DNA of 42,124 bases from Sulfuricellaceae bacterium (GTDB lineage Bacteria > Pseudomonadota > Gammaproteobacteria > Burkholderiales > Sulfuricellaceae): contig JAUYFQ010000050.1 in the NCBI GenBank assembly GCA_030690895.1, positions 1 to 42,124 on the forward strand, read 5' to 3'. Within the stretch, counting starts at the first letter, position 1; every line of letters starts with the position of its first letter. The notes under the pieces were generated by a model. It did no database searches. It was not told the DNA's origin and saw nothing but the letters and a program-made list of their open reading frames with translations. Both the position numbers and the translations under genes were made by a program. This document shows positions 18,401-27,607 of this stretch, piece after piece.

Positions 18401-19072
18401 GGTTCCCGCATCGCGCTGGATATTTCGGTAGATCTGGGCAAGGACTTCAGAATACGCACCCTGGGCGAAGGTCAAAAACTCAGAAAACTGATCCCGCTGT
18501 ATAACAATGGAATCGATGCCCGCCTGGCCGGGCATCTGGAGATACGCACCGATGCAAGCGGCAAGCCGCTCGCAGAGGGCGGCATTCGGGTCAGGGATGG
18601 CGTCTACACCTTCATGGGCAGGCCGCTGGAAATCAAGCGCGGCACCTTGCGCTTTGGGGGCGCGCTCGACAACCCATCACTGGACATCCTGGCCCGCAAC
18701 GAACAGACTGAAGTCAAGGTCGGCGTGAGCGTTACCGGGACTGCCAAGAATCCGCGCGCGCTACTGGTCTCTGATCCGGAAGTGCCGGAGCAGGAAAAAC
18801 TGTCCTGGCTGCTGTTTGGCCGCAGCGGTGAATCGGTCGATCCTTCCTTGTCCAAAGTGGCGGGGGGCGGTACATTCGGCATGCAGCTTTCCGACAAGTT
18901 CTACATTGGGTATGACCAGGGTGCGGGCGCCACCTCCAGTGCCATGACGCTTTACGGCCGACTCACCGACCGCCTGACAGTGGAAGCGCGCTCGGGCAAC
19001 GTCAGCGCGATTCGGCTTTTTTACCTGTTCAACCTGAGACGGGACAAAGGCGAGACTGACAAATCGCCGTAG
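15401..19072 (+). CDS. tamB: Translocation and assembly module subunit TamB
   Basis: TamB is the inner-membrane-anchored AsmA-like partner that spans the periplasm and works with TamA, probably also in phospholipid transport to the outer membrane. The 1223-residue product has one N-terminal membrane anchor (YLLLVLAALLAGLYWTVG), a very long beta-rich region, and the conserved C-terminal DUF490/TamB domain (last 350 residues; GGIRVRDGVYTFMGRPLEIK, EKLSWLLFGRSGES, FYIGYDQG). Its start overlaps the tamA stop. Length and domain order match the family. Confidence 0.93.
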   Translation: MRRAGYLLLVLAALLAGLYWTVGREASLRWTLAELAVATQGKLSFEGVQGGVLETISISHAAYLSPALDVHIENLQLHLSFWSLLQGQIAVDTLKARRVLVRSRPDDEPLKPPPDLVLPMSMDVRSVEVDQLDIQIGEVIRPFTRLHARLHSDDRQHKLELEHIESPWGTASMAMTLGTQSPFALSASGQYQPPPRSSYPQATLALSGDLLHLRAASQLRATGLELQAKADFLPFEAGFLESIELNLIKLNLHDFDQSMPVSELQGRLTLAAGGSGMIDLENRLAGRLSDHRLPVRKLTARLQAVPVGFNLDDAKLTLLQGDELAGHASLTGGRYQARFQTARLDLNALHASLKATRLAGTIEVDSEDSSQRFKLNLADRRFSYVLDATRRASKLSVHKALVQAGRSSLEAKGELDLSGRLAFESQLRLSKFDPSAWGDFPSASVNASGTAKGVLQPGWQVQANVSVSDSRLADQSLSGHLEGEFSQDRFYDTRGEWTLGRNHVSFNGGLGRVEDKLVLDFKLPDLSQLNALLGSKIGGELTGQARLQGSPKNASLEVELEGEQIRAPASLSAQKLKLMLKGAPSLEAPLAVMLKLDGVTAGAQHLGHVDVQLDGSGLAHRGSLSVAGKDVVLDARFAGGLKDREHWSGKLEHLAGSKPWPLQMAQPVDIALSRQRVDIGKAAFTAGGARFNLATFQFGPGILRTQGDFSGLPLLLGNRDKSAPVSGELRLAGDWNVEAAQHLNGTLHVRRESGHLLDNENGLKVRLVETRIDVLAHDDQIHAEGRVATERGSYLNARLDSLAVRRDGLWQIPGSSPLSLQADGNILYLDWVGPLIHPALSTGGKLSFTASAKGSVDHPDLQGELVGASLSVSEPGYGIRLSDGTLKARFSGSELLLDELIMHGKEGELSASGTALFPGAKGLPKLHVDFRASQLGLLDRPGWQINADSEGSFHFEQGKAILQGSIVVNKAQIGLPERGVPTLSEDIVVKGRTLKGEEKQGSRIALDISVDLGKDFRIRTLGEGQKLRKLIPLYNNGIDARLAGHLEIRTDASGKPLAEGGIRVRDGVYTFMGRPLEIKRGTLRFGGALDNPSLDILARNEQTEVKVGVSVTGTAKNPRALLVSDPEVPEQEKLSWLLFGRSGESVDPSLSKVAGGGTFGMQLSDKFYIGYDQGAGATSSAMTLYGRLTDRLTVEARSGNVSAIRLFYLFNLRRDKGETDKSP

Positions 19073-19099
19073 CCTACACATAACAGAGCCCTATCCACT

Positions 19100-20929
19100 A
19101 TGCACACTGCTTCTCTAAAGCTACTCCATGACGTATTCGGCTACGGCTCTTTCCGTGGCGAGCAGCAGGCCATCGTCGAACATGTTGCGGCAGGTGGCGA
19201 TGCGCTGGTGCTGATGCCGACCGGCGGCGGCAAATCGCTGTGCTATCAGATTCCGGCTTTGCTGCGGTCCGGCGTGGGTATCGTGATTTCTCCACTGATT
19301 GCGCTGATGCAGGATCAGGTCGATGCGCTGTGCCAACTTGGGGTCAGGGCTGCTTTCCTGAATTCCAGTCTGGATGCCGAGGCTGCGCGCGGGGTGTTCG
19401 GGAACCTGATGCGGGGCGAGCTGGATTTGCTCTATGTGGCGCCGGAACGGCTGTCGTCAGCAGGGTTCCTGAATGCGCTGGAAGATCTGCAAGATGGACC
19501 TGGTCTGGCCTTGTTTGCCATCGACGAGGCACACTGCGTATCGCAGTGGGGACATGATTTCCGCCCCGAATACCGTGAATTGACGGTATTGCACCAGCGC
19601 TTTCCAGACGTTCCGCGCATCGCGCTGACTGCCACGGCGGATGCGCCGACGCGGGGCGAGATCGTGGAGCGCCTGAAGCTCGAAGACGCGCGCCAGTTCG
19701 TCTCCAGCTTCGACCGCCCCAATATCCGCTACCGGGTGACGCAAAAAAACAATGCCCGCCAGCAGTTGCAGGCGTTTCTGGACGCCGAGCATCCCAACGA
19801 CGCCGGGATCGTGTATTGCCTGTCACGCAAGAAAGTCGAGGAAACCGCTGCCTGGCTCAAGGAGCGGGGCTGGGACGCGCTGCCCTACCACGCCGGGCTG
19901 GATGCCGCCACGCGCAATACCAACCAGCGCCGTTTCCTGCGCGAGGAAGGCGTGGTGATGGTGGCCACGGTGGCCTTTGGTATGGGCATCGACAAGCCCA
20001 ACGTGCGTTTCGTCGCCCATCTCGATCTGCCCAAGAGCATGGAAGGCTACTATCAGGAAACTGGCCGCGCCGGGCGTGACGGCCTGCCCGCCAACGCCTG
20101 GATGGCCTATGGCCTGGGCGATGTGGTGTCGATGCGCCAGATGCTCAGCAGCGGCGATGCGCCCGAAGAACGCAAGCGCGTCGAACTGCGCAAGCTCGAC
20201 GCCCTGCTCGGCTTTTGCGAATCCACCACCTGCCGCCATCAAGGCATCTTGCGCTATTTCGGCGAGGAACACCCCGGCGTGTGCGGCCAGTGCGACAACT
20301 GCCTGGAACCGGTGGATACCTGGGACGCGACAAGGGAAGCGCAAATGGCGCTCTCCTGCGTTTACCGCACCGGGCAGCGCTTTGGCGTGGTTCATCTGAT
20401 CGACGTGCTGCTGGGTAAGTCCAGCGCAAAAGTCGAACAGTTCAACCACCAGCAACTCAGCACATTCGGCATCGGCCAGTCGCTTAGCCAGTCCCAGTGG
20501 AGCAGCGTCTATCGTCAACTGGTGGCAAGCGGCCTGCTGGAGGCGGATATGGCGACCTATGGCGGTCTGCGCCTGACCGACGAGTCTCGCCCGGTGTTGC
20601 GCGGGGAGCGGCAAGTCTGGCTACGGCGCGATGCCGAACCCGCCAAAAAAGTCCGCGCCAGCAAAGCCGAACGCGGCGCCCGCGTCCGTGAAGCCTTTGC
20701 CGGGGCCAGCGACGACCCGCTGTGGCTGGCGCTTAAGGCCAAACGCACCGAACTTGCCCGCGAGCAGGGCGTGCCGCCTTATGTCATCTTTCACGATAGC
20801 ACCCTGCTGGAAATGCTCAACCGCAGACCGGGCAGCCTGAGCGAGATGGGGCAGATCAGCGGCATCGGCCAGGCCAAGCTGGTGAAATATGGAGATGAAT
20901 TCTTGCAGGTGCTGGAAATGGATACATGA
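19100..20929 (+). CDS. recQ: ATP-dependent DNA helicase RecQ
   Basis: RecQ unwinds DNA 3' to 5' in recombination repair and replication-fork processing. The 609-residue protein has Walker A TGGGKS (41-46), the DEAH box (142-145, [18 protein letters not shown]), helicase C-terminal motifs ([31 protein letters not shown]), the four-cysteine zinc-binding region (about 373-400, [10 protein letters not shown] and CGQCDNC), a winged helix and an HRDC domain (about 530-605). Domain order and length match E. coli RecQ. It sits 27 bp after tamB and its stop overlaps the next start. Confidence 0.97.
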   Translation: MHTASLKLLHDVFGYGSFRGEQQAIVEHVAAGGDALVLMPTGGGKSLCYQIPALLRSGVGIVISPLIALMQDQVDALCQLGVRAAFLNSSLDAEAARGVFGNLMRGELDLLYVAPERLSSAGFLNALEDLQDGPGLALFAIDEAHCVSQWGHDFRPEYRELTVLHQRFPDVPRIALTATADAPTRGEIVERLKLEDARQFVSSFDRPNIRYRVTQKNNARQQLQAFLDAEHPNDAGIVYCLSRKKVEETAAWLKERGWDALPYHAGLDAATRNTNQRRFLREEGVVMVATVAFGMGIDKPNVRFVAHLDLPKSMEGYYQETGRAGRDGLPANAWMAYGLGDVVSMRQMLSSGDAPEERKRVELRKLDALLGFCESTTCRHQGILRYFGEEHPGVCGQCDNCLEPVDTWDATREAQMALSCVYRTGQRFGVVHLIDVLLGKSSAKVEQFNHQQLSTFGIGQSLSQSQWSSVYRQLVASGLLEADMATYGGLRLTDESRPVLRGERQVWLRRDAEPAKKVRASKAERGARVREAFAGASDDPLWLALKAKRTELAREQGVPPYVIFHDSTLLEMLNRRPGSLSEMGQISGIGQAKLVKYGDEFLQVLEMDT

Positions 20930-22635
20930 TCCTGCGCGCCCTCTTCAGCCTGTTGAGCATGCTGTGGAGTGTGCTGGCTATGGCCGCGCCCATTTCTTTG
21001 GTTCAGGGGGAAGAGGCTGCGGTTGGCCTGCATGCCTATTATTTGAAGGAGCAGGGCGCGCGCCTTGAACTGGCTCAGGTTGTGGCGAGCGATCAGGCGG
21101 GGGCGTTTGTGCCTGGTGGGCATAGTGTCCTGAGTTTTGGCGTGGGCGCCAAGCCGGTATGGATACGTTTTTCAGTGCGCAATACGACAGGCGCGCCTGT
21201 AAGCAGGAGAGTGTCCATTGAGAATGCATGGCTCGACCATGTCGAAATATATGTTCAGCACCAGGGCAAGACCGTGACCCGCCACGATCTTGGCGACAGC
21301 AAACCCTTTGCGGCAAGGCCGCTCAAGCACCGTTTTTTTACGTTTGACCAGCTATTCGATACGGGGCTGAGCGAAGTTTATCTGCGTGTGGAAACTCCGG
21401 ACCCCATGGTCGTCCCGATTTATCTGGCGAGCGCCGACGAATCGCGAATCAGGGACGTGTTGCAAGAATACAGTTATGGCTTCGTCTATGGATTTTTGCT
21501 GGCCTTGCTGGCCTATAACGCCATGCTGTTCGCCAATCTGCGTAGTTGGCGCTATTTTTATTACTCCCTGTATCTGGCGGCGTTCGTGGCGATGAATTTT
21601 GCCTACACCGGCCATGCTTATGCCTGGTTCTGGCCAGAGGCGGTGAAATGGCAACAGTGGTCAAACCCCATCCTGATTTTTCTGTACAGCGTCAGCGGCC
21701 TGCTTTTTGCCACGCGCTTTCTGGAAACCCGAAAGAATTTTCCCGGTATCCATCAGACTGTCTGGCGACTGATTACCTTGTTTGGCATCCTGTTGACGAT
21801 AGCAATCGGGCTTGGAAGCCATCTCCATGCGCTGCTGGTTTCATTCGCCTTCGTGTTTTTGTTCAGCAATATCATGTGGTTTCTGGGAGTTAAAGCTGTC
21901 TTGTCCGGGCAAAGTGCTGCGCGGTATTTTCTCATGGCCTCCATCGTCGCCATGGCGGGAGCATTGCTGACGACATTTTCCGTCTGGGGATTTATCCCCT
22001 TCAATAGCTGGACATACCGGGCAGCAGAAATTGGCATATTGGGAGAAGCCACGCTCCTTGCCCTGGCGCTGGCTTACCAGTTCCGTATCGCGGAAGAAGA
22101 AAAGAACCGTGCCGAGGCGCTCGCGCAGTTGGATCCATTGACGAGCCTGAACAACCGGCGCGCTTTTTACGATAAAACGGCGTCGCTCTGGAGTGTCGCG
22201 CTACGCAACGAGCGCGACACGGCTGTCATGCTGATCGACATCGACCTGTTCAAGCGCATCAATGACACCCTTGGCCATGCGCACGGCGACCAGGTGCTGG
22301 TGGCGCTGGCGGATACACTCAAGGCCTCGATCAGACAAGGCGATGTGTTGGCCAGATGGGGAGGAGAAGAATTTATCGTGTTTCTGCCAGAAACAAGCCC
22401 CGATGAGGCGAATATCCTGGCGGAGCGCTTACGCACGGAAATTGCCTCAATTCAGGTGCCCCACGCATCCGGCGTCACGACTTTTACGGCCAGCTTTGGC
22501 CTGGCGCAAAGGACGGATGAACATGCCACGCTGGATTCCCTGATCGCCTCAGCCGACCGGCTTCTGTATCAGTCCAAGCAGCATGGGCGGAATCGGGTGA
22601 CGTGCAGTTTTAGTGGCGGATATCAGAACGCGTAA
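20926..22635 (+). CDS. Diguanylate cyclase with 7TM-DISM sensor
   Basis: The 569-residue protein begins with a signal peptide, followed by an extracytoplasmic 7TMR-DISMED2-type beta domain (about 25-160), seven hydrophobic segments (about 180-385) and a C-terminal GGDEF domain. The active-site loop reads RWGGEEF (GGEEF variant, about residue 479), and an RxxD inhibitory site (RQGD) lies exactly five residues before it, so the enzyme is predicted active and subject to c-di-GMP feedback. A periplasmic ligand, perhaps a carbohydrate, is plausible for this sensor class. The start overlaps recQ (ATGA), and the gene converges on rsmB with only 1 bp between stops. Confidence 0.9.
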   Translation: MILRALFSLLSMLWSVLAMAAPISLVQGEEAAVGLHAYYLKEQGARLELAQVVASDQAGAFVPGGHSVLSFGVGAKPVWIRFSVRNTTGAPVSRRVSIENAWLDHVEIYVQHQGKTVTRHDLGDSKPFAARPLKHRFFTFDQLFDTGLSEVYLRVETPDPMVVPIYLASADESRIRDVLQEYSYGFVYGFLLALLAYNAMLFANLRSWRYFYYSLYLAAFVAMNFAYTGHAYAWFWPEAVKWQQWSNPILIFLYSVSGLLFATRFLETRKNFPGIHQTVWRLITLFGILLTIAIGLGSHLHALLVSFAFVFLFSNIMWFLGVKAVLSGQSAARYFLMASIVAMAGALLTTFSVWGFIPFNSWTYRAAEIGILGEATLLALALAYQFRIAEEEKNRAEALAQLDPLTSLNNRRAFYDKTASLWSVALRNERDTAVMLIDIDLFKRINDTLGHAHGDQVLVALADTLKASIRQGDVLARWGGEEFIVFLPETSPDEANILAERLRTEIASIQVPHASGVTTFTASFGLAQRTDEHATLDSLIASADRLLYQSKQHGRNRVTCSFSGGYQNA

Positions 22636-22636
22636 A

Positions 22637-23926
22637 TCACGCGGGATCGGCTTCGGTCGTTTTGATGGCAACTTTTTCCATCGCCGCCGCAAAGAACCCA
22701 TCCGTCCCATGGACATGTGGCAGCAGTTGCAGATAGCTGCCGGTATTCAGCTTGATCTGTTGTGAGGCGAGTATCTCCCCTGCATCCAGCAACTTGAACT
22801 CCGGGTGTTGCGCCAGAAAGCCCTCGACGATGTGCTGATTTTCCTCCGGCAGGATGCTGCAGGTGGCGTAAACCAGGCGACCACCCGGTTTCAGCAGTCT
22901 GGCGGCGGAAGCCAGGATGGATGCCTGCTTGACGACCAGTTCCGCCACATCTTCGGGTTGCTGCCGCCACTTCAGGTCCGGGTTGCGGCGCAGGGTGCCG
23001 AGACCGCTGCATGGGGCATCGACCAGCACGCGATCAATTTTGCCGTGCAGGCGTTTGATCTTGAGATCATTCTCGTTACTGATGAGCTGAGCGTGCAGGT
23101 TGCTGAGGCCGGAGCGTTTCAGGCGCGGCTTGAGGTTGTTCAGGCGCTTTTCCGACACGTCAAAGGCATAGAGGCGGCCCTGGTTCTGCATCATCGCGCC
23201 CAGCAGCAAGGTCTTGCCGCCTGCCCCGGCGCAGAAATCCACTACCATTTCGCGCCGCTGCGGCGCCAGCAGGAAGCCGACCAACTGGCTGCCTTCGTCC
23301 TGCACCTCGATTTTTCCTTCGATAAATAATGGATTTTTATTCAGCGATGGCTTTTCCTTGAGCCTGATGCCTAGGGGCGACCATGGTGTGGCCTCGCCGA
23401 TCAGGTCGTATTTTCTTGCCATCAGGTCCAGCGTGTCGTCGCGCTTGGCCAGCATGGAATTGACGCGCAGATCAAGTGGTGCGGCCTGCTGCATGCCGCG
23501 AGCCAGGGTCAGGATTTCTTCCTCGCTCATGCTCGTTTTCAGTTTTTCGATCAGCCAGTCCGGCAGATCGGCCTGCACGGCCAATGGCGCATCGGTGTGG
23601 TTGGCAGCCTTGATTTGTGCCAGCCACTCGGTTTCACCGGGCTGGAGCAGGGGCTCAAGTTCGCGTGAGTTGATGCCCTGCAACTTCATCAGCGCGACCA
23701 GCGCCCATTGCCGCTGGGTTGCATCCGGCCCGGTCAGGAGTTCGATGAAGCGTTTGCGGCGCAGGACGGCATAGACGGTTTCGGCGACAAAAGCGCGATC
23801 CTGTCCACCCAGTTCGCGATGGATGCGGAAATAGTTGTGCAAGGCAGAATCGGCTGGCTCGCGCAGTGCCAGTACGGATTTAAGCGCGTGAACAAGGTGG
23901 CCGAAGCGGGAAACGGGGATGGACAT
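22637..23926 (-). CDS. RsmB-type 16S rRNA m5C methyltransferase
   Basis: RsmB/NOP-family SAM-dependent methyltransferase that makes 5-methylcytosine in rRNA. The 429-residue protein has a reduced N-terminal NusB-like helical region and a C-terminal catalytic domain with VVDFCAGAGGKTLLLG (SAM motif I, near residue 230), VLVDAPCSGLGTLRRNPDLKW split over motif IV (catalytic PC) and YATCSILPEENQ (motif VI, second catalytic Cys). Many Betaproteobacteria carry this shorter paralogue beside purN and DUF3108 genes, in addition to a canonical rsmB near fmt, so I do not assign the symbol firmly. A large hairpin precedes it. Confidence 0.9.
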   Translation of the reverse strand: MSIPVSRFGHLVHALKSVLALREPADSALHNYFRIHRELGGQDRAFVAETVYAVLRRKRFIELLTGPDATQRQWALVALMKLQGINSRELEPLLQPGETEWLAQIKAANHTDAPLAVQADLPDWLIEKLKTSMSEEEILTLARGMQQAAPLDLRVNSMLAKRDDTLDLMARKYDLIGEATPWSPLGIRLKEKPSLNKNPLFIEGKIEVQDEGSQLVGFLLAPQRREMVVDFCAGAGGKTLLLGAMMQNQGRLYAFDVSEKRLNNLKPRLKRSGLSNLHAQLISNENDLKIKRLHGKIDRVLVDAPCSGLGTLRRNPDLKWRQQPEDVAELVVKQASILASAARLLKPGGRLVYATCSILPEENQHIVEGFLAQHPEFKLLDAGEILASQQIKLNTGSYLQLLPHVHGTDGFFAAAMEKVAIKTTEADPA

Positions 23927-23969
23927 GGTTGGTCTCTTGTTGTTGGGTGATGAGTAATTCTAGTGATGA

Positions 23970-24038
23970 GTGATGGATAATGAGGAATGGGTAAAAACGC
24001 CACCAAACCGCACTTACCCATTCCTCATTATCCATCAC
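23970..24038. repeat. Perfect 25-bp inverted repeat
   Basis: Arms 23970-23994 and 24014-24038 are perfect reverse complements (left arm begins GTGATGGATAATGAGGAATG) around a 19-nt loop. It occupies the spacer between the DUF3108 gene and the rsmB-like gene. No T-run follows on either strand. It has the build of a small palindromic insertion or a strong transcript-stabilising hairpin; it is unrelated in sequence to the motA-motB stem-loop. Confidence 0.85.
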
Positions 24039-24050
24039 CCATTACCCACA

Positions 24051-25028
24051 TCATGGAATCTTGATGACGGCAGCCACTTGCTCGACTACGCCGCCTTGTT
24101 TATCGGTTTGCCGGATTTTGACCGGGAGGTAATGATACTCTGTCGCCAGCCAGATTTCCGTGTTTTCTTCCCCCTCCTGGCGCAGTTTGGCGATGCGAAG
24201 GGTTTTGATTGAACCGAGTGGTAGTTCCAGTGTGACTTCTCCGGTCATTTCGTAGCCATATCTGCCCAGCTTGCGGCCATTGGTGATGGCCATAAATGTC
24301 GGTTTGCCCTCCTCCGGCGGGAACAGGGCGAGCTGATAAAGAAAGCTCAGCAGATCCTGGGCACCCGTTGGCAGAGCGACGCTGCGCTGTTCGGAAGAGA
24401 AATGGAGTTGCCGGTCAGCCCAGTCAAAATCAGCATTGTCGACTTTGCCCGTGGCTTGACCGCGTTCCACCCGATAGCTTGTCGGTTGCAGTCCGGTTGG
24501 CGTGATTTCACCTTGGCTGTGCTGCATGTGCCGACCGCTGTAGAAAAAAGACACCAGCCCACTGGCTTCCGAGGTTTGCTGTATCGTGTATTTCATCCCT
24601 TCCCGTTGCCAGCGATGCTCCGCCTGGCCGACTTTCAGGCCGGTCGTTCCTTTGAAGATTTCATACTGGATGTCCACTTGTTCCGGCAGGGGCGTACCTG
24701 CTACTGCCAGCGGACCAAGTGGCACTAGCGCTTGTTCTGGCGTAATTTCTGCCAGCGTTTCTGGTTCAGCCATGGAGGGATTTTCCTGTACCGGCTCTTG
24801 CTGGGGAAACGCTTCGGGTGGGACGGGGCGGATGACTGGCTTGCCGGACTTTTTCAGCGGGCGGTTCTGGCTTGGCTGTGGGGCCGGGCGCGACTGGATG
24901 AGTCGGGCTTCAAGGATAGCTTCGGGGGCGGGTTGGGCTTGTTCGAACGCAGGGCCGAGAAAAAGCCAGGCATGAAGCAGCAGTGAAATGCCAATGGATG
25001 AGGTAAAACGCAATCCAGTGGGGATCAC
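24051..25028 (-). CDS. DUF3108 protein with TonB-like N-terminal anchor
   Basis: A 325-residue protein with an N-terminal hydrophobic helix (about 8-26, SSIGISLLLHAWLFLGPAF), a Pro/Gln/Glu-rich linker (about 30-95) and a C-terminal DUF3108 domain (about 115-325) predicted periplasmic and beta-rich. The helix contains S15-x3-H19, the same spacing as the SxxxH motif of TonB that couples to ExbB/ExbD, and the proline-rich linker is also TonB-like. DUF3108 proteins are thought to act in cell-envelope biology, but no reaction is known. Its start overlaps the stop of the upstream DUF3108 gene (ATGA), so the pair is probably translated together. Confidence 0.85.
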   Translation of the reverse strand: MIPTGLRFTSSIGISLLLHAWLFLGPAFEQAQPAPEAILEARLIQSRPAPQPSQNRPLKKSGKPVIRPVPPEAFPQQEPVQENPSMAEPETLAEITPEQALVPLGPLAVAGTPLPEQVDIQYEIFKGTTGLKVGQAEHRWQREGMKYTIQQTSEASGLVSFFYSGRHMQHSQGEITPTGLQPTSYRVERGQATGKVDNADFDWADRQLHFSSEQRSVALPTGAQDLLSFLYQLALFPPEEGKPTFMAITNGRKLGRYGYEMTGEVTLELPLGSIKTLRIAKLRQEGEENTEIWLATEYHYLPVKIRQTDKQGGVVEQVAAVIKIP

Positions 25029-25738
25029 TTTTTCCGTGTCTTGCTTTCCTGGGTAAAGCTCAGACTGCGCACCTGCTGCTCCAGGATGCTGCCATCCTTT
25101 TCCTTGAAGACGATGCGCACCGGGAAATAGTGATGTGACTTGGCCAGCCAGATTTCAACGCCGTCTTCATCTGGCGCGTGTTGTTTGGACAGGTGGATGG
25201 TAGTGAAATTGCCTGCGGGCATTTTGATGCTTTCTTCACCGATCCGCCTGTATTCCTGCAGGGACAGCTTGCGCCCGGAACTGGTGTAAAACGCCGTGTT
25301 GGGCTGCACGGGCGGCTGAAACATGAACTGGTATTGCTGGCTGATGCGATCTTGCGTGCCCGGTTTGAGCGCTGCGGTTTCAGTCTTGCCGTCGAAGCGA
25401 TGGGCGATGTTGGCGGCTTTCCAGTCAAAATCCGCCACAATCCGCTTGGCCGGTTTGTCGCCACGGTGATGTTCGAAATGCAGGGGCCGCAGCCCGGCTT
25501 TGCTGACTTCACCTTCGCTGCTCAAACGGATCGAGCCTTTGGCAAACAGCGCATACACCCCCTTGGCCTGGGTTACGCTATCGATGCGGTATTTATTATT
25601 TGTGACCGAGAACTGCTCGTCTATCGTGCCTACTTCCTGCCCTGCCTTGATGACGAGGTAGCTGGCCTTGACGAACTGGGGAGCTGCCTGGGCGCTGCTG
25701 CTGACAAGCAGAAGCAGGAGAATCAGTCTAACGGGCAT
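25025..25738 (-). CDS. Secreted DUF3108 protein
   Basis: A 237-residue protein with a Sec signal peptide (MPVRLILLLLLVSSSAQA, cleavage about residue 18) and a single DUF3108 domain covering the mature part. The recurring pattern VGTIDEQF...HFEHHRGDKP...DFDWK...LLQYRRI...EIWLAKSHHYFPVRI is shared with the neighbouring paralogue, so the two arose by duplication. It is likely periplasmic; the function is unknown. The start codon and first codons (ATGCCCGTTAG) coincide with the edge of repeat copy C, so the repeat may have shaped the N-terminus or the translation start. Confidence 0.88.
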   Translation of the reverse strand: MPVRLILLLLLVSSSAQAAPQFVKASYLVIKAGQEVGTIDEQFSVTNNKYRIDSVTQAKGVYALFAKGSIRLSSEGEVSKAGLRPLHFEHHRGDKPAKRIVADFDWKAANIAHRFDGKTETAALKPGTQDRISQQYQFMFQPPVQPNTAFYTSSGRKLSLQEYRRIGEESIKMPAGNFTTIHLSKQHAPDEDGVEIWLAKSHHYFPVRIVFKEKDGSILEQQVRSLSFTQESKTRKK

Positions 25739-25806
25739 ACCCGTTTCCCTCTCTCCTAACTCTCTCCCAGGGGGAGAGAGGGACGCAGACTCGCTGCGCG
25801 AGGATT
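25729..25806 (+). repeat. Dispersed palindromic repeat, copy C (short form)
   Basis: Shorter member of the four-copy family: TCTAACGGGCATACCCGTTT, then CCCTCTCTCC / GGAGAGAGGG, then CTCGCTGCGCGAG and a T-rich end. It lacks the long first hairpin of copies A, B and D. It fills the purN-DUF3108 spacer and overlaps the DUF3108 start codon (25736-25738). Confidence 0.8.
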
Positions 25807-25810
25807 ATTT

Positions 25811-26440
25811 TTACCAAGGCGATTTCAGTTCACTTGAGGAGGCTTGGTGAATCGTGCTAACCACCTTGTTATCTTCCAGTCGGAGCTTGCCCTCAGCCAG
25901 CCAGCGGATGGCCTGCGGATAAAGCAGGTGTTCCTGCTGCAGGACTCGTGCGGCCAGTGTTTCGTCGGTGTCATCGCTGAAAACGGGGACTGCCGCCTGC
26001 GCGATGATGGGGCCGTGATCGACTTGCGGGGTGACGAAATGCACCGTGCAGCCATGAATCCTGACGCCGCCTAGCAAGGCTTTCTGGTGCGTGTCCAGGC
26101 CGGGAAAAGCGGGCAGCAAGGCCGGATGGATATTGATCAATTTGCCCATGTAGCGGTTGACGAAACCGGCGGTCAGGATGCGCATGAAACCAGCCAGTAC
26201 CACCAGGTCCGGCGCATATTCGTCGATTTTTGTCGCCAGTGCGGTATCGAAGTCATCGCGGTCGGTGTATTTCTTGTGATATACCACCTCAGTCGGAATC
26301 CCGTGCCGGGCGGCAATATCCAGCCCCCCCGCCTCGGGCTTGTTGCTGATGACCGCCGCAATCTCGACCGGCAGACCGGCATCCAGAATCGCCTGCATGT
26401 TGCTGCCGCGACCGGAAATCAGGATGACGATGCGTTTCAC
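25811..26440 (-). CDS. purN: Phosphoribosylglycinamide formyltransferase PurN
   Basis: PurN transfers a formyl group from 10-formyltetrahydrofolate to GAR in the third step of purine synthesis. The 209-residue protein starts [18 protein letters not shown], and the catalytic triad is visible as N103 and H105 ([13 protein letters not shown]) and D141 (VDHGPIIAQ). The start is GTG at 26440, which overlaps the purM stop (GTGA); longer upstream extensions of the frame fall inside purM. purM-purN coupling is the standard arrangement. Confidence 0.96.
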   Translation of the reverse strand: MKRIVILISGRGSNMQAILDAGLPVEIAAVISNKPEAGGLDIAARHGIPTEVVYHKKYTDRDDFDTALATKIDEYAPDLVVLAGFMRILTAGFVNRYMGKLINIHPALLPAFPGLDTHQKALLGGVRIHGCTVHFVTPQVDHGPIIAQAAVPVFSDDTDETLAARVLQQEHLLYPQAIRWLAEGKLRLEDNKVVSTIHQASSSELKSPW

Positions 26441-27486
26441 TGGACGACTGTCTGAGCTTGGCCTTCGGCGCGTTTCTCGATCCGGCCGATCTGCCAGACC
26501 TGCTCGCCGCTGGCTGCAAGCGAAGCCATGGCAGCCAGCGCCTGATCCGCCGCCACGATGACGATCATGCCGATACCGCAATTGAAGGTGCGGTGCATTT
26601 CTTTCTCCGCCACGTTGCCTTCCTGCTGCATCCAGGAAAACAGCGGCGGCATGGGCCAGCTGGTCTTGTCCAGTATGGCGGTCAGATCGGCTTGCAGCAC
26701 GCGTGGAATGTTTTCCAGCAGCCCACCGCCGGTAATGTGCGCCATGCCCTTGACCGGCATTTCGCCCATCAGTTTGAGCAGGGATTTAACGTATATTCTA
26801 GTTGGTGCTAGTACCACCTCGCGCAAGGGACGGCCATGAAAGTCGCTGTCCAGGGAGATCCCGCTACGCTCGATGATTTTGCGGATCAGGGAGTAGCCAT
26901 TCGAATGCGCGCCGCTGGAAGCCAGGCCCAATACCACGTCGCCTGCTCCTATGGTCTGACCGCTGATGATCTTGTCCTTCTCGACCGCGCCCACTGCAAA
27001 CCCGGCCAGGTCGTATTCACCTGCCGGATACATGCCCGGCATTTCTGCCGTTTCGCCGCCGATCAGCGCGCAACCCGCCTGTTCGCAACCCGCTGCAATG
27101 CCCTTGACGACATCGGTGGCGGTCGCGACATCCAGCTTGCCGCAGGCGAAATAGTCGAGGAAAAAGAGAGGCTCGGCGCCTTGAACCAGAATATCGTTGA
27201 CGCTCATGGCGACCAGGTCGATGCCGATGGTGTCGTGTTTGCCAGTCATGAAAGCCAGCTTGAGCTTGGTGCCGACGCCGTCGGTGCCCGAGACCAGCAC
27301 CGGGTTCTGGTATTTCTTGCTGATTTCGAACATCGCCCCGAATCCGCCCAACCCACCCAATACCTCAGGCCGCATGGTGCGTTTCGCGAAGGGCTTGATG
27401 TTTTCCACCAGCGCATCGCCTGCGTCGATATCCACGCCGGCATCACGATAGGAAAGGGCGTTCTTGCTTGAGTCGGGCTGGGTCAT
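26437..27486 (-). CDS. purM: Phosphoribosylformylglycinamidine cyclo-ligase PurM
   Basis: PurM (AIR synthetase) closes the imidazole ring in the fifth step of purine synthesis. The 349-residue product has the N-terminal [20 protein letters not shown], the ATP-binding [13 protein letters not shown], a [11 protein letters not shown] segment and the [16 protein letters not shown] motif, all diagnostic of the family. I chose the ATG at 27486 ([17 protein letters not shown]); the frame is open further upstream, but that part has no family resemblance. It overlaps purN by 4 bp. The three J-like genes lie upstream on the same strand. Confidence 0.97.
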   Translation of the reverse strand: MTQPDSSKNALSYRDAGVDIDAGDALVENIKPFAKRTMRPEVLGGLGGFGAMFEISKKYQNPVLVSGTDGVGTKLKLAFMTGKHDTIGIDLVAMSVNDILVQGAEPLFFLDYFACGKLDVATATDVVKGIAAGCEQAGCALIGGETAEMPGMYPAGEYDLAGFAVGAVEKDKIISGQTIGAGDVVLGLASSGAHSNGYSLIRKIIERSGISLDSDFHGRPLREVVLAPTRIYVKSLLKLMGEMPVKGMAHITGGGLLENIPRVLQADLTAILDKTSWPMPPLFSWMQQEGNVAEKEMHRTFNCGIGMIVIVAADQALAAMASLAASGEQVWQIGRIEKRAEGQAQTVVQ

Positions 27487-27607
27487 GGCAAAAGTCTGTC
27501 TGGTTTGGGAAGGCGGTATTTTACCCCAAGCTGGGCATTTCAAGCAGCTTGAGTCGTTTTTTGGATATGACGTGAGACAGGAAAAGTCTGATGTAGCGCA
27601 CTGGTGT

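Noticed and set aside
27487-27607. Hairpin CAAGCTG/CAGCTTG (27527-27551) and TAAAAT as a purM promoter or terminator
   Set aside because: The hairpin has a T-run only in the direction without a gene end, and no -35 box fits the TAAAAT at a proper distance.
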